NCBI GenBank assembly: GCA_958439205.1
Contig: OY288189.1
Coordinates: forward strand, 62,001 to 126,000
Length of the DNA: 64,000 nucleotides
Reading direction: 5' to 3'
From: an uncultured Allorhizobium sp.
Lineage (GTDB): Bacteria; Pseudomonadota; Alphaproteobacteria; Rhizobiales; Rhizobiaceae
The notes below the pieces were generated by a model, which did no database searches, was not told the DNA's origin, and was given only the letters and a program-made list of their open reading frames with translations. A program made the position numbers and the translations under genes. Positions 1 through 8,515 of the stretch are shown in pieces. How positions within the stretch are numbered: the first letter of the stretch is position 1; each line of letters opens with the position of its first letter.

Positions 1-145
1 TCTGAGGGCTGGACGAAGAAAACGCCACCCCAGCCCCTCCTGCGGCTTGACCAAAGTAAAATAAAAAGCAATTTTTGGGCCAAGTGGATTTTCCCGCCAT
101 TAATGGCGGGATTTCGGGGGAATGTAGGGGAGTCGAACGTCCGCC
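1..145 (+). promoter_or_regulatory. Upstream region of rpoN
   Basis: This stretch has no convincing gene. A TTGACC at 47-52, a 17-base spacer and AATTTT at 70-75 is a weak candidate sigma-70 promoter. A TGA at 3-5 could be the stop of an upstream gene (lptB usually precedes rpoN in rhizobia), but only two bases before it are visible, so this cannot be tested. A perfect palindrome lies at 93-110 and an AGGGGAG ribosome-binding site at about 126-132, rather far (13 bases) from the rpoN ATG. Confidence 0.4.
93..110. promoter_or_regulatory. 18-bp perfect palindrome before rpoN
   Basis: CCCGCCATTAATGGCGGG is identical to its reverse complement. It is centred about 44 bases upstream of the rpoN start codon and downstream of the candidate promoter. 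It could be an operator for a dimeric regulator or a hairpin in the 5' leader. The uninterrupted symmetry, with no loop, fits a protein site better than a terminator, and no T-run follows. Confidence 0.45.
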
Positions 146-1714
146 ATGGCCTTATCCGCCAACCTATTCCTGCGACAAAGCCAGTCTCTGGTAATGACTC
201 CGCAGCTGATGCAATCCATTCAGCTGTTGCAGATGACTCACCTGGAACTGATGCAGTTCATCGCGCAGGAAGTGGAGCGCAATCCGCTGCTCGAAATGGC
301 AGCAGATGACGGAGATTTGGGCGGCGAGCTTCCCGACAATGCCGATCGCCACAGCGCAAGTGCGCAGCAGGACAGCCAGACCACGGTCGATGAGTTTGCG
401 GCTCCTCCCTCACTCGACAGCGACTGGTATGAGAACGACGCCAGCGATCGGCTGAACGATCGCCTCGACACCAATTACGATACCGCCTTTGCCGACGAGG
501 GCTCTGCCCAGCGGCCCGACGCGCCCGAGCTGCTGGGACAATGGAAGTCGATGCCGGGGCAATCCGGCGATGGCAGCGAGAGCTTCGACCTCGATGATTT
601 CGTCGCGGGTCAGGTGAGCCTGCGCGACCATCTGAACCAGCAGATTCCTTTCGCGCTCAATGCAGCCCCAGACCAATTGCTCGCCTCCGTGCTTGTCGAT
701 CATCTCGACGAAGCCGGCTATCTGCGGGCTGATCTCCAGGATATCGCTGAGAGGCTCGGGCTTTCGCTCGCGGCGGTCGAGGGCGTGCTCACCACCCTGC
801 AGACGCTTGAACCTGCCGGTGTCTTTGCGCGCTCGCTCAGCGAATGCCTGGCGATCCAGTTACGCCAGAGGGACCGCTATGATCCGGCGATGGCGGTGCT
901 TGTCGACAATCTTGAGCTTCTGGCGAAGCGCGATTTTGCGACGCTTAAAAAGATCTGCGGTGTCGACGAGGAAGACCTGATCGACATGCTGTCGGAGATC
1001 CGCAAACTCAATCCGAAGCCGGGCAGCTGCTTCGAACATGAGGCGAGTGAATCCGTTACGCCCGACATCGTGGTGCGCGCCGACGGGATTGGCGGCTGGC
1101 GGGTGGAACTGAACCCGGACGCCCTGCCCCGGGTTCTGGTGAACCACAGCTACATGGCAGCGGTTCGTCCCGGGACGGCGAAGGATGCGCCGGATCAGGC
1201 CTTCATGTCGGAATGCCTGCAGAATGCCAACTGGCTAACCCGCAGCCTCGACCAGCGTGCGAAGACAATTACCAAGGTCGCGGCCGAAATCGTGCGCCAG
1301 CAGTCGGCTTTTCTCGATCACGGGGTCGATCACCTGCGTCCGCTCAATCTCAAGACGATCGCAGACGCCATCAAGATGCACGAATCGACGGTAAGCCGCG
1401 TCACCACCAACAAATACATGATGACGCCGCGCGGGCTGTTCGAGCTCAAATATTTCTTCAGCGTTTCCATCGCCTCGGCAGAGGGCGGTGACAGCCATTC
1501 GGCAGAATCTGTCCGGCATCGCATCCGTGCCCTGATTGCCCAGGAAAGCCCCGATGCCGTGCTTTCCGACGACGATATTGTCGATCAGCTGAAGTCCGGT
1601 GGTGTCGATCTCGCACGCCGCACGGTCGCCAAATATCGGGAGGCGATGAACATCCCCTCCTCCGTCCAGAGGCGCCGGGAAAAGCGGGCAATGGCCAAGG
1701 TTTCGGCCGTCTGA
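146..1714 (+). CDS. rpoN: RNA polymerase sigma-54 factor
   Basis: The 522-residue sigma-54 factor directs RNA polymerase to -24/-12 promoters activated by enhancer-binding ATPases such as NtrC, NifA and DctD. The N-terminal glutamine/leucine-rich region I (SQSLVMTPQLMQSIQLLQM, residues about 12-30) takes the activator signal. An acidic region II spans about residues 50-130, a core-binding domain about 135-330, and a helix-turn-helix about 385-410. The diagnostic RpoN box ARRTVAKYRE is at residues 490-499 near the end. Length and domain order are normal. hpf and ptsN follow, the usual arrangement that links rpoN with the nitrogen-related PTS. The start is the first ATG of the conserved MALSANL sequence. 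Confidence 0.97.
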   Translation: MALSANLFLRQSQSLVMTPQLMQSIQLLQMTHLELMQFIAQEVERNPLLEMAADDGDLGGELPDNADRHSASAQQDSQTTVDEFAAPPSLDSDWYENDASDRLNDRLDTNYDTAFADEGSAQRPDAPELLGQWKSMPGQSGDGSESFDLDDFVAGQVSLRDHLNQQIPFALNAAPDQLLASVLVDHLDEAGYLRADLQDIAERLGLSLAAVEGVLTTLQTLEPAGVFARSLSECLAIQLRQRDRYDPAMAVLVDNLELLAKRDFATLKKICGVDEEDLIDMLSEIRKLNPKPGSCFEHEASESVTPDIVVRADGIGGWRVELNPDALPRVLVNHSYMAAVRPGTAKDAPDQAFMSECLQNANWLTRSLDQRAKTITKVAAEIVRQQSAFLDHGVDHLRPLNLKTIADAIKMHESTVSRVTTNKYMMTPRGLFELKYFFSVSIASAEGGDSHSAESVRHRIRALIAQESPDAVLSDDDIVDQLKSGGVDLARRTVAKYREAMNIPSSVQRRREKRAMAKVSAV

Positions 1715-1875
1715 CGGTCACCTTCCGGACGCAAAGATTAACAGGACATTGACTCTTCCTCAGATGGCGGCTAGAAGCGCGCCGCAATCGACAGCGCACA
1801 CTGTTGCCCGAGGGCAAGAACCCTCGACTACGCCCGACAAACGAAGGCACAGACTGACCGAACCGCTCGAAAAGC

Positions 1876-1904
1876 TTGGACGCGGGCGTCGCTTGGCGTA
1901 AAAT
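1876..1904 (+). promoter_or_regulatory. Candidate promoter of hpf
   Basis: TTGGAC at 1876-1881, a 17-base spacer and TAAAAT at 1899-1904 lie 33 bases before the hpf ATG. The -10 hexamer is close to consensus and the -35 is weak. A second possible pair, TTGACT at about 1750 with TAGAAG, lies further upstream in the 223-base rpoN-hpf gap. This call rests on pattern matching only. Confidence 0.35.
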
Positions 1905-1937
1905 GGAGACGCAACCAATCATAAGAAGGGAAACTCC

Positions 1938-2513
1938 ATGAGTGTGCGTGTATCCGGCAAGCAGATGGAAATCGGTGAAACGTTCCGGCAGCGGATCGAG
2001 GATCGGATCCAGGATGCGGTTACCAAATACTTCGACGGAGGGTATTCCGGGCAAGTGGTCGTCACGAAGTCGCAGTCGCGCTTCGCGGCCGATTGCCTGG
2101 TGCATCTCGATACCGGCGCAAACCTGCATGCCGCAGGCGAGGCCAATGATCCGCAAGTGGCCTTCGACACCGCCTTCGAGCGCGTCGAGAAGCGCCTGCG
2201 CCGCTACAAGCGCAAGCTGAAGGATCATCACGCGGGCGAAGCTCAGAACGCGTCGATCGAGGTGGCCTACACGGTCATGGATTCCATGGACGACGATCAC
2301 GAGGAACTGCCGGACGACTACGCGCCGACAATCGTGGCCGAAAGCACCAAAAAGCTTCGGACCATGTCCGTAGCCTCGGCGGTTATGGCACTCGACATGA
2401 CGGATGACCCGGTTCTTCTGTTCAGAAGCCCGGGAAGTGAACAATTGAATATCGTTTATCGTCGGAATGACGGTAATATCGGGTGGATCGATTCCGCCAA
2501 CATCAAAGGCTGA
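1938..2513 (+). CDS. hpf: Long-form ribosome hibernation promoting factor
   Basis: The protein binds the decoding region of the 30S subunit and promotes inactive 100S ribosome dimers in stationary phase or starvation. At 191 residues it is the long form. The N-terminal S30AE domain (about 1-105) starts MSVRVSGKQMEIGETF and carries the basic helix EKRLRRYKRKLK. The C-terminal dimerisation domain (about 130-190) contains the conserved VYRRNDGNIGWID end. It sits between rpoN and ptsN, where these proteins were first annotated as sigma-54 modulation proteins. A GAAGGGA ribosome-binding site precedes the ATG. The family assignment is firm; the regulatory link to sigma-54 is historical. Confidence 0.95.
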   Translation: MSVRVSGKQMEIGETFRQRIEDRIQDAVTKYFDGGYSGQVVVTKSQSRFAADCLVHLDTGANLHAAGEANDPQVAFDTAFERVEKRLRRYKRKLKDHHAGEAQNASIEVAYTVMDSMDDDHEELPDDYAPTIVAESTKKLRTMSVASAVMALDMTDDPVLLFRSPGSEQLNIVYRRNDGNIGWIDSANIKG

Positions 2514-2580
2514 AGATCGGCTTGGGCGACTGCGCACTGCAGTCGCCCGCTCCTCGATCCGAGGCATGAAGGACATTGAT

Positions 2581-3045
2581 ATGGCATTGGCAGATTTGCT
2601 GCAGCAGGATGCTGTCGTACCGGCCCTCCGGGTGAACTCCAAGAAGCAGCTGCTTCAGGAACTTGCGGCCAAAGCCTCAAAGCTTACCGACATTCCGGAA
2701 CGGGAAATTTTCGACGTGATCCTGCAGCGCGAGCGTCTTGGCTCGACCGGCGTGGGTAACGGCATCGCCATCCCGCATGGAAAACTCAACAAGATCAGCA
2801 AGATCACCGGCATTTTCGCCCGCCTGGAAACGCCCGTGGACTTCGAGGCCCTGGACGACCAGCCGGTTGATCTCGTCTTCCTGCTGCTGGCGCCGGAAGG
2901 TGCAGGTGCGGACCATCTGAAGGCTCTGTCGCGGATAGCACGCGTGCTGCGCGACCACGATCTGGTGGCCAAGCTGCGCGCGACAGAATCGGCATCGGCG
3001 ATCTACACATTCCTCAACGAGGAACAGGCTTCGAACGCCGCCTGA
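2581..3045 (+). CDS. ptsN: Nitrogen-regulatory PTS enzyme IIA(Ntr)
   Basis: The protein is the terminal phosphoacceptor of the PTS(Ntr) chain (EINtr, NPr, EIIANtr). It regulates partners by its phosphorylation state, including potassium transport and nutrient responses, rather than transporting sugar. The 154 residues form one EIIA fructose/mannitol-type domain. The phosphorylatable histidine is His66 in GIAIPHGK. I chose the ATG at 2581 because the conserved protein begins MALADLLQQD; an in-frame ATG at 2566 would add five residues. A strong hairpin terminator follows, closing the rpoN-hpf-ptsN block. Confidence 0.95.
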   Translation: MALADLLQQDAVVPALRVNSKKQLLQELAAKASKLTDIPEREIFDVILQRERLGSTGVGNGIAIPHGKLNKISKITGIFARLETPVDFEALDDQPVDLVFLLLAPEGAGADHLKALSRIARVLRDHDLVAKLRATESASAIYTFLNEEQASNAA

Positions 3046-3070
3046 AGGCCTTGCGCCTCCCAATCAGCCC

Positions 3071-3104
3071 AAGAAAAAAGCGCCTCGTGAGGCGCTTTTT
3101 TTAT
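3071..3104. terminator. Bidirectional terminator between ptsN and grpE
   Basis: The arms GCGCCTC and GAGGCGC at about 3080-3095 are flanked by an A-run on the left (from 3074) and a T-run on the right (to 3102). It therefore has the shape of an intrinsic terminator on both strands and would end both ptsN (plus) and grpE (minus). Confidence 0.9.
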
Positions 3105-3124
3105 TCAACCATGATCACGGCCGA

Positions 3125-3751
3125 TCACGCCTTGGTGGCATCGTCTGAGGCGGCATCCGTCTTCGGGCCACCCTTGGCGACGCCGACCATGGCCGGACGC
3201 AGTACGCGGTCGCCGATGGCGTAGCCTGCCTGCACGACCTGGACGACCGTGTTGTTGGCTACATTCGGGTTTGGAACCTCGAACATGGCCTGGTGGAAGT
3301 TGGGATCGAACTTCTGGCCTTCGGCCTCGATCTTGCGCACACCATGACGCTCAAGCGTTGCCAGCATGCCGCGCTCGGTCATTTCCACGCCTTCGATCAA
3401 TGCCGTCATCGTGGCATCGGCAGATGCGCGGGCTTCGTCCGGCAGGGTCTCGATGGCGCGGCGTAGATTGTCGGAAACCGACAGCATGTCGCGGGCAAAG
3501 CCGGTCACGGCATAGGACTTGGCATCCTTGACTTCACGATCCGTGCGGCGGCGCAGATTGTCCATCTCAGCAGCGAGACGCAGGAAGCGATCGCGCAGGT
3601 CGGCATTCTCGGCCTTCAAAGCTTCGACGGGATCGACCTGTCGTTCCGACGCGCCCTCTTCCTCGCCTGCAGCCTGCTGTTCAGCCGCTTCGGTTGCGTG
3701 CGCCTCGTGGGCGGCCGCGTCAGGTCCGTTCTTGTTGGTTTCTTCGGTCAT
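3125..3751 (-). CDS. grpE: Nucleotide exchange factor GrpE
   Basis: GrpE releases ADP from DnaK and drives the Hsp70 folding cycle in the cytoplasm. The 208 residues begin with an acidic, alanine-rich disordered tail (about 1-45), followed by the long dimerisation coiled coil with [12 protein letters not shown]. The compact C-terminal beta domain contains [14 protein letters not shown] and ends VGDRVLRP-like as [16 protein letters not shown]. It lies 102 bases downstream of hrcA on the same strand, the usual hrcA-grpE heat-shock pair, and ends at the shared terminator with ptsN. No CIRCE element is visible in front of it. Confidence 0.96.
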   Translation of the reverse strand: MTEETNKNGPDAAAHEAHATEAAEQQAAGEEEGASERQVDPVEALKAENADLRDRFLRLAAEMDNLRRRTDREVKDAKSYAVTGFARDMLSVSDNLRRAIETLPDEARASADATMTALIEGVEMTERGMLATLERHGVRKIEAEGQKFDPNFHQAMFEVPNPNVANNTVVQVVQAGYAIGDRVLRPAMVGVAKGGPKTDAASDDATKA

Positions 3752-3853
3752 GACGTTCTCCGAATGGTTTTAGGTGTTCGAACTCTCGGTGTCGAATTCG
3801 TGCCCGATATCAGGGTTTGGTGTGAAAAAATCAAGGGTTGGCGGCAAATCCGC

Positions 3854-4942
3854 CTAACGACTGCCGCGCGAGAGCCTGGCCATGAGCTGTGCGGTGTAGT
3901 CGACCATGGGCACGATGCGCGAATAGTTGAGCCGAGTGGGGCCGATGACGCCGACTGCGCCGACGATCCGGTCTTCGCCGTCTCTATAAGGTGCGACGAT
4001 CAGGGACGAGCCGGAAAGCGAGAAGAGCTTGTTTTCCGACCCGATGAAGATGCGCACACCGGGTCCGCTTTCGGCGAGGTCGAGGATCTCGATCAGGCTT
4101 TCCTTGCGTTCCAGGTCGTCGAAGAGCAGACGAAGACGATCGATGTCATCGGAACCTGCCAGGCCTTCTAGCAGATTGGCGCGACCGCGAACGATGAGCC
4201 GTGCCGGCTGCTTTTCCGCCACTTCGCCCGACCAGACCGCGAGCCCGCGCTCGACGAGATCCTGCGACAGGGTATCCAGCTCACTTGCGACCTGCGTCTT
4301 GAGCTTCTCGATCTGGCTCCGCAACTCCCGCATAGTCTGACCGGCGAGATTGGCGTTCAGGAAATTGGCCGCTTCCGTCAGCTGGGAGGCGGTGACACCG
4401 GCCGGCAGATCGATAATGCGGTTTTCGATCTGGTTATGCTCGCCGACCAGAACGGCGAGCGCCTTGGTCGGCTCCAGCCGTATGAACTCGACATGCTTGA
4501 GGATCGGATCATTCTTCGACGAAATGACGAGGCCGGCACCGCGGGAAAGCCCGGAGAGCATGCGGCTCGCTTCAGTGAGCATGGCTTCCATCGGCTGATC
4601 GGCGCTGGTCGGTCGGATCTGGCGCTCGATCTCATCGCGCTCGCCATCCGAGAGGTCACCGATCTGCATGAAGGCATCGACGAAGAAGCGCAGCCCGGCT
4701 TGCGTCGGCAAGCGGCCGGCACTGACATGCGGGGCGTAGATGAGCCCGAGGTCTTCGAGGTCGCTCATCACATTGCGCACTGAGGCAGGAGAAAGCGACA
4801 TCGGGAGGAGGCGCGACAGATTGCGCGAGCCAAGGGGATCACCGGAGTCGAGATAGGTCTCGACAATACGGCGAAACACCTCTCTGGAGCGATCGTCGAG
4901 GGACGCGGCAACGTCTGCGACGGTTGTCTTCAGTGATGCCAT
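3854..4942 (-). CDS. hrcA: Heat-inducible transcription repressor HrcA
   Basis: HrcA represses class I heat-shock genes such as groESL by binding CIRCE operators; its folding depends on GroEL. The 362-residue protein has an N-terminal winged helix (about 1-105) with RNVMSDLEDLGLIYAPHVSAG, followed by the GAF-like HrcA domain. Length is normal. It is divergent from rph with a 171-base gap. I looked for the CIRCE inverted repeat (TTAGCACTC-N9-GAGTGCTAA) in that gap and did not find it, so this copy is probably not autoregulated through a canonical CIRCE. grpE follows. Confidence 0.95.
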   Translation of the reverse strand: MASLKTTVADVAASLDDRSREVFRRIVETYLDSGDPLGSRNLSRLLPMSLSPASVRNVMSDLEDLGLIYAPHVSAGRLPTQAGLRFFVDAFMQIGDLSDGERDEIERQIRPTSADQPMEAMLTEASRMLSGLSRGAGLVISSKNDPILKHVEFIRLEPTKALAVLVGEHNQIENRIIDLPAGVTASQLTEAANFLNANLAGQTMRELRSQIEKLKTQVASELDTLSQDLVERGLAVWSGEVAEKQPARLIVRGRANLLEGLAGSDDIDRLRLLFDDLERKESLIEILDLAESGPGVRIFIGSENKLFSLSGSSLIVAPYRDGEDRIVGAVGVIGPTRLNYSRIVPMVDYTAQLMARLSRGSR

Positions 4943-5113
4943 TGGCGCAGCGGACAGGATCTCAGATGTTTCATGCTGGAAATATAGTCACTGCGCGATG
5001 GATGACCAAGCGGTAATTCCGGGTCTTCGTGCCTCTCGGCGCTGCGGGATGGTTTTTCTTTGCAAATGGCAGGCTCCCTCCTTAGAAGGCAACAGACAAC
5101 CCAGGAGATTACG

Positions 5114-5830
5114 ATGCGGCCATCCGGCAGAAAAACCGACCAAATGCGCAAGGTTTCGTTCGAGCGCAATTTTTCCAAGCATGCGGAAGGCTCCTGCCTG
5201 GTGAAGTTCGGCGATACGCATGTGCTGTGCACCGCGAGCCTTGAAGAAAAGACGCCGCCATGGCTGCGCAATTCCGGCAAGGGCTGGGTCACGGCCGAAT
5301 ACGGCATGCTGCCGCGCGCCACCGGCGAGCGCATGCGCCGCGAGGCATCGTCCGGCAAGCAGAGCGGTCGCACGCAGGAAATCCAGCGGCTGATCGGTCG
5401 CTCGCTGCGGGCCATCGTCGACCTGGAAGCGCTCGGCGAGCGGCAGATCTCGATCGACTGCGACGTCATCCAGGCGGATGGCGGCACGCGCACGGCGGCG
5501 ATCACGGGTGCATTCATTGCCCTGCATGATTGCCTGAAGTGGATGGAAACCCGCAGCATGATCAAGGTCGAGAAGGTCCTGAAGGACCATATCGCGGCCG
5601 TTTCCTGCGGGATCTTCGCCAGCCAGCCGGTGATCGACCTCGATTACCTGGAAGACTCGGCGGCTGAGACCGATGCCAACTTCGTCATGACCGGTTCCGG
5701 CGGCATCGTCGAAATCCAGGGCACAGCCGAAGGCAAGCCGTTCAGCCAGGACGAATTCCTGATCTTGCTCGGCCTGGCAAGAAACGGCATCGACGAACTG
5801 GTCGCGCTGCAGAAGCAGGCGATCGGCTGA
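5114..5830 (+). CDS. rph: Ribonuclease PH
   Basis: This phosphate-dependent 3'-5' exoribonuclease trims tRNA 3' ends. The 238 residues carry typical RNase PH sequence: [12 protein letters not shown] at the start, [10 protein letters not shown], the [12 protein letters not shown] loop, [15 protein letters not shown], and [19 protein letters not shown] chose the ATG at 5114 because the conserved sequence begins there and an AGGAG lies 7-11 bases upstream; the same frame is open upstream to 5060. It heads a plus-strand run with rdgB 23 bases downstream, the usual rph-rdgB-hemW order. Confidence 0.96.
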   Translation: MRPSGRKTDQMRKVSFERNFSKHAEGSCLVKFGDTHVLCTASLEEKTPPWLRNSGKGWVTAEYGMLPRATGERMRREASSGKQSGRTQEIQRLIGRSLRAIVDLEALGERQISIDCDVIQADGGTRTAAITGAFIALHDCLKWMETRSMIKVEKVLKDHIAAVSCGIFASQPVIDLDYLEDSAAETDANFVMTGSGGIVEIQGTAEGKPFSQDEFLILLGLARNGIDELVALQKQAIG

Positions 5831-5853
5831 GACGAAAGTCCGGAGAGGCATCC

Positions 5854-6498
5854 ATGCGTAAACTCGACACCCGCACGATCATCGTTGCCAGCCACAATGC
5901 CGGCAAGATCGCAGAGATCGCCGATCTGATCGGCCCTTTCGGCTTTTCGGCGAAGTCGGCCAAGGACCTCAACTTCGTCGAGCCGGATGAAACCGGCACG
6001 ACCTTCGAGGAGAATGCGGCGATCAAGGCCCTGGCTTCGGCCAAGGCGTCAGGCCTGCCTGCCCTCTCCGACGATAGCGGCCTTGTCATCGACGCGCTCG
6101 ACGGTGCGCCTGGCGTCTACACGGCGAACTGGGCCGAGCGCGAGGATGGCAGCCGTGACTTCGCCATGGCGATGGAGAAGGTCGAGAAGGCGCTTGCAGA
6201 GCGCGGTGCGACGGAAGCGACCCAGCGGACCTGCCGCTTCGTCAGCGTGCTCTGTCTCGCCTGGCCTGACGGCCATACGGAATTCTTCCGGGGCGAGGTC
6301 GAGGGCACCGTTGCCTGGCCGCCGCGTGGGTCTGCCGGTTTCGGCTACGACCCTATCTTCCAGCCGGAGGGGCATGAGCGCACGTTTGGCGAGATGTCGG
6401 CGGACGAGAAGCATGGCTGGAAGCCCGGCGATGCGGCTGCCCTTTCGCATCGTGCACGGGCCTTCAAGCTCTTCGTCGAAACCTGCCTGGAGGCCTGA
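5854..6498 (+). CDS. rdgB: dITP/XTP pyrophosphatase
   Basis: The enzyme hydrolyses non-canonical purine triphosphates (dITP, ITP, XTP) to monophosphates and so keeps deaminated bases out of DNA and RNA. The 214-residue Ham1/RdgB protein has the N-terminal nucleotide-binding motif [10 protein letters not shown], the metal-site motif [10 protein letters not shown] at about residues 72-81, and [13 protein letters not shown] strong GGAGAGG ribosome-binding site precedes the ATG. It lies between rph and hemW and is probably cotranscribed with both. Confidence 0.96.
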   Translation: MRKLDTRTIIVASHNAGKIAEIADLIGPFGFSAKSAKDLNFVEPDETGTTFEENAAIKALASAKASGLPALSDDSGLVIDALDGAPGVYTANWAEREDGSRDFAMAMEKVEKALAERGATEATQRTCRFVSVLCLAWPDGHTEFFRGEVEGTVAWPPRGSAGFGYDPIFQPEGHERTFGEMSADEKHGWKPGDAAALSHRARAFKLFVETCLEA

Positions 6499-6502
6499 GG
6501 CT

Positions 6503-7684
6503 TTGACCGATCGGTCCTTCACGCTGCTGCCCGACACGGGAGAACCCGGCTTCGGCGTTTATGTGCATTGGCCCTTCTGCGCGGCCAAGTGTCCTTACTG
6601 TGACTTCAACAGCCATGTGCGGCACCAGCCGGTGGATCAGGCGCGTTTCGTTGCGGCCTTCCTTGCCGAGCTCAAGGCCGTGCGCGCGCTGTCGGGCCCG
6701 AAGACGGTCACCAGCGTCTTCATGGGCGGCGGCACGCCTTCGCTGATGGACCCTTCAACGGTTGGGGCGATCCTCGACGGGATCGCGGCCAACTGGCACA
6801 TGCCCGATGGTATCGAGATCACCATGGAGGCGAACCCATCCAGCGTCGAGGCGACCCGCTTCCACGGTTACCGGGCAGCTGGCGTTAACCGCGTGTCGCT
6901 CGGCGTGCAGGCGCTGAACGATCCGGACCTGCGCTTCCTTGGACGTCTGCATGACGTCGCGGATGCATTGAAAGCCATCAAGCTGGCGCGCGAGATCTTT
7001 CCGCGCATGTCCTTCGACCTGATCTACGCCCGCCCGAACCAGACGGTCGAGGCCTGGGAGCGTGAGCTGAAGGAAGCTATGTCCTATGCGGTCGATCATC
7101 TGTCGCTCTACCAGCTGACGATCGAGGAAGGCACGGCCTTTTACGGCCTGCACAAGGCGGGCAAACTGATCGTGCCCGACGATGAGCATGCGGCGACGCT
7201 CTACGAGGCGACGCAAGAGATTACGGCCCGCGAGGGGCTTCCGGCCTACGAGGTTTCCAACCACGCCCGCCCGGGTGCGGAGAGCCGGCATAACCTCACC
7301 TATTGGCGCTACGGCGACTATGCCGGTATCGGACCCGGCGCGCATGGACGGCTGACCCAGGGGCGGACGAAGATTGCAACCGTTGCCGAGCGGCATCCGG
7401 AGACCTGGCTTTCTGCCGTCGAGCAGAATGGTCATGGCATCATCGAGCGCGAAGAGCTCGATCATGAGGCCCAGGCCGACGAGCTTCTGTTGATGGGACT
7501 TCGGCTGCGCGAAGGGGTCGACCTCGCCCGCTGGCAGCAGCTTTCCGGCCGCGATCCCGATCCGGACAAGGAGCAGTTCCTGCTCGAACAGGGCTTCATC
7601 GAGCGGCTAGGCAATTCCCGGCTGCGCTGCACGCCGCCGGGCATGCTGATCCTCGACGCCGTCGTCGCCGATCTCGCCTGCTGA
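6503..7684 (+). CDS. hemW: Radical SAM haem chaperone HemW
   Basis: HemW belongs to the radical SAM family and is related to oxygen-independent coproporphyrinogen oxidase, but it acts as a haem chaperone. The 393 residues have the cluster motif C26-x3-C30-x2-C33 (FCAAKCPYCDFNSH), the GGGTPSL motif and the C-terminal HemN domain with GIGPGAHGR. The extra cysteine of true HemN is absent (CPYCDF), which supports HemW. No ATG precedes the conserved FGVYVHWPFC region, so I use the TTG at 6503, four bases after the rdgB stop. A GAGG sits only 3-7 bases before it, so the exact start is less certain than the gene. Confidence 0.93.
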   Translation: MTDRSFTLLPDTGEPGFGVYVHWPFCAAKCPYCDFNSHVRHQPVDQARFVAAFLAELKAVRALSGPKTVTSVFMGGGTPSLMDPSTVGAILDGIAANWHMPDGIEITMEANPSSVEATRFHGYRAAGVNRVSLGVQALNDPDLRFLGRLHDVADALKAIKLAREIFPRMSFDLIYARPNQTVEAWERELKEAMSYAVDHLSLYQLTIEEGTAFYGLHKAGKLIVPDDEHAATLYEATQEITAREGLPAYEVSNHARPGAESRHNLTYWRYGDYAGIGPGAHGRLTQGRTKIATVAERHPETWLSAVEQNGHGIIEREELDHEAQADELLLMGLRLREGVDLARWQQLSGRDPDPDKEQFLLEQGFIERLGNSRLRCTPPGMLILDAVVADLAC

Positions 7685-7698
7685 GGGAGTTGGAGACG

Positions 7699-8436
7699 AT
7701 GCCGGTCGATCCAGCCTTTGCCCGTTTCGACATGGCCCGCCTCTATGACGCCTTCAACCATCATGGCGCAGATGGCGATTTCTATGAGAATTTCACCCAG
7801 ACTCCCTGCCGCGTGCTCGATATCGGATGCGGCACGGGATCTGTGACGCTGCGTCTGGCAAAACGCGGTCACACGGTGACCGGCGTCGATCCGGCAGACG
7901 GCATGCTGCGGGTTGCGCGGATGAAGGATAGGGAAAGCAAGGTCGAGTGGGTTCAGGCACCCGCTGCCGAGTTTACGCTTCCCGATCGTTTCGACCTTGC
8001 CATCATGACGGGACATGTCTTCCAGGTCTTTCTCGACGATGGCGAAACCCTGGCTGCCTTGAGCAACATTCATCGGCACATGGTGCGGGGTGGCAGCCTG
8101 ATCCTCGAAAGCCGCAATGCGCAAGGCAAAGCCTGGGAAGACTGGACGCGGGAGAAGACACGCGAACAGCGGGTCATCGACGGCATCTGGCCGGTCGACG
8201 TCTATTACCAGATCAAGCATGTCGAGGGTGAACAGGTGACCTTCGATGCGGTCTTCACGATCCTGGACACCGGCGAGACCCTGGCCAGCGAGAGCCGACT
8301 ACGTTTTGCGCCGGTAGAAACCATCCAGCGCCTGCTCTCCGCAGCGGGATTTGGCGAGGTCGAGCTTCTCGGCTGGTGGGATGGCACGCCCTATTCGGCA
8401 ACCAGCCCCGAGATCATCGCGATCGCCCGCGCCTGA
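7699..8436 (+). CDS. Class I SAM-dependent methyltransferase
   Basis: This 245-residue protein has a Rossmann-fold methyltransferase domain: motif I VLDIGCGTGSVTLRL at about residues 38-52, the acidic motif II VTGVDPADGML, and LAIMTGHVFQVF at motif IV. The C-terminal half is a beta-rich region found in many YafE/UbiG-like enzymes. The substrate cannot be inferred from sequence. It starts 14 bases after hemW at an ATG preceded by GGAG; a TTG at 7690 would add three residues. It may be the last gene of the rph-rdgB-hemW run and faces dnaA convergently. Confidence 0.85.
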   Translation: MPVDPAFARFDMARLYDAFNHHGADGDFYENFTQTPCRVLDIGCGTGSVTLRLAKRGHTVTGVDPADGMLRVARMKDRESKVEWVQAPAAEFTLPDRFDLAIMTGHVFQVFLDDGETLAALSNIHRHMVRGGSLILESRNAQGKAWEDWTREKTREQRVIDGIWPVDVYYQIKHVEGEQVTFDAVFTILDTGETLASESRLRFAPVETIQRLLSAAGFGEVELLGWWDGTPYSATSPEIIAIARA

Positions 8437-8452
8437 ACCCATATCCGGATAC

Positions 8453-8495
8453 GAAAAGGCCACCGCGAACCCATATTCAGGGATCGCGGTGGCCT
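8453..8495 (-). terminator. Terminator of dnaA
   Basis: A perfect 12-bp stem, AGGCCACCGCGA at 8457-8468 with TCGCGGTGGCCT at 8484-8495, encloses a 15-base loop. Read on the minus strand it is followed by TTTT (plus 8454-8457), so it fits termination of dnaA transcription. On the plus strand no T-run follows, though the hairpin could also protect the end of the methyltransferase transcript. Confidence 0.8.
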
Positions 8496-8515
8496 ATATC
8501 TCTGCGACTGGTCGC

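Noticed and set aside
4943..5113. CIRCE operator in the hrcA-rph gap
   Set aside because: I searched for TTAGCACTC-N9-GAGTGCTAA and close variants on both strands and did not see it.
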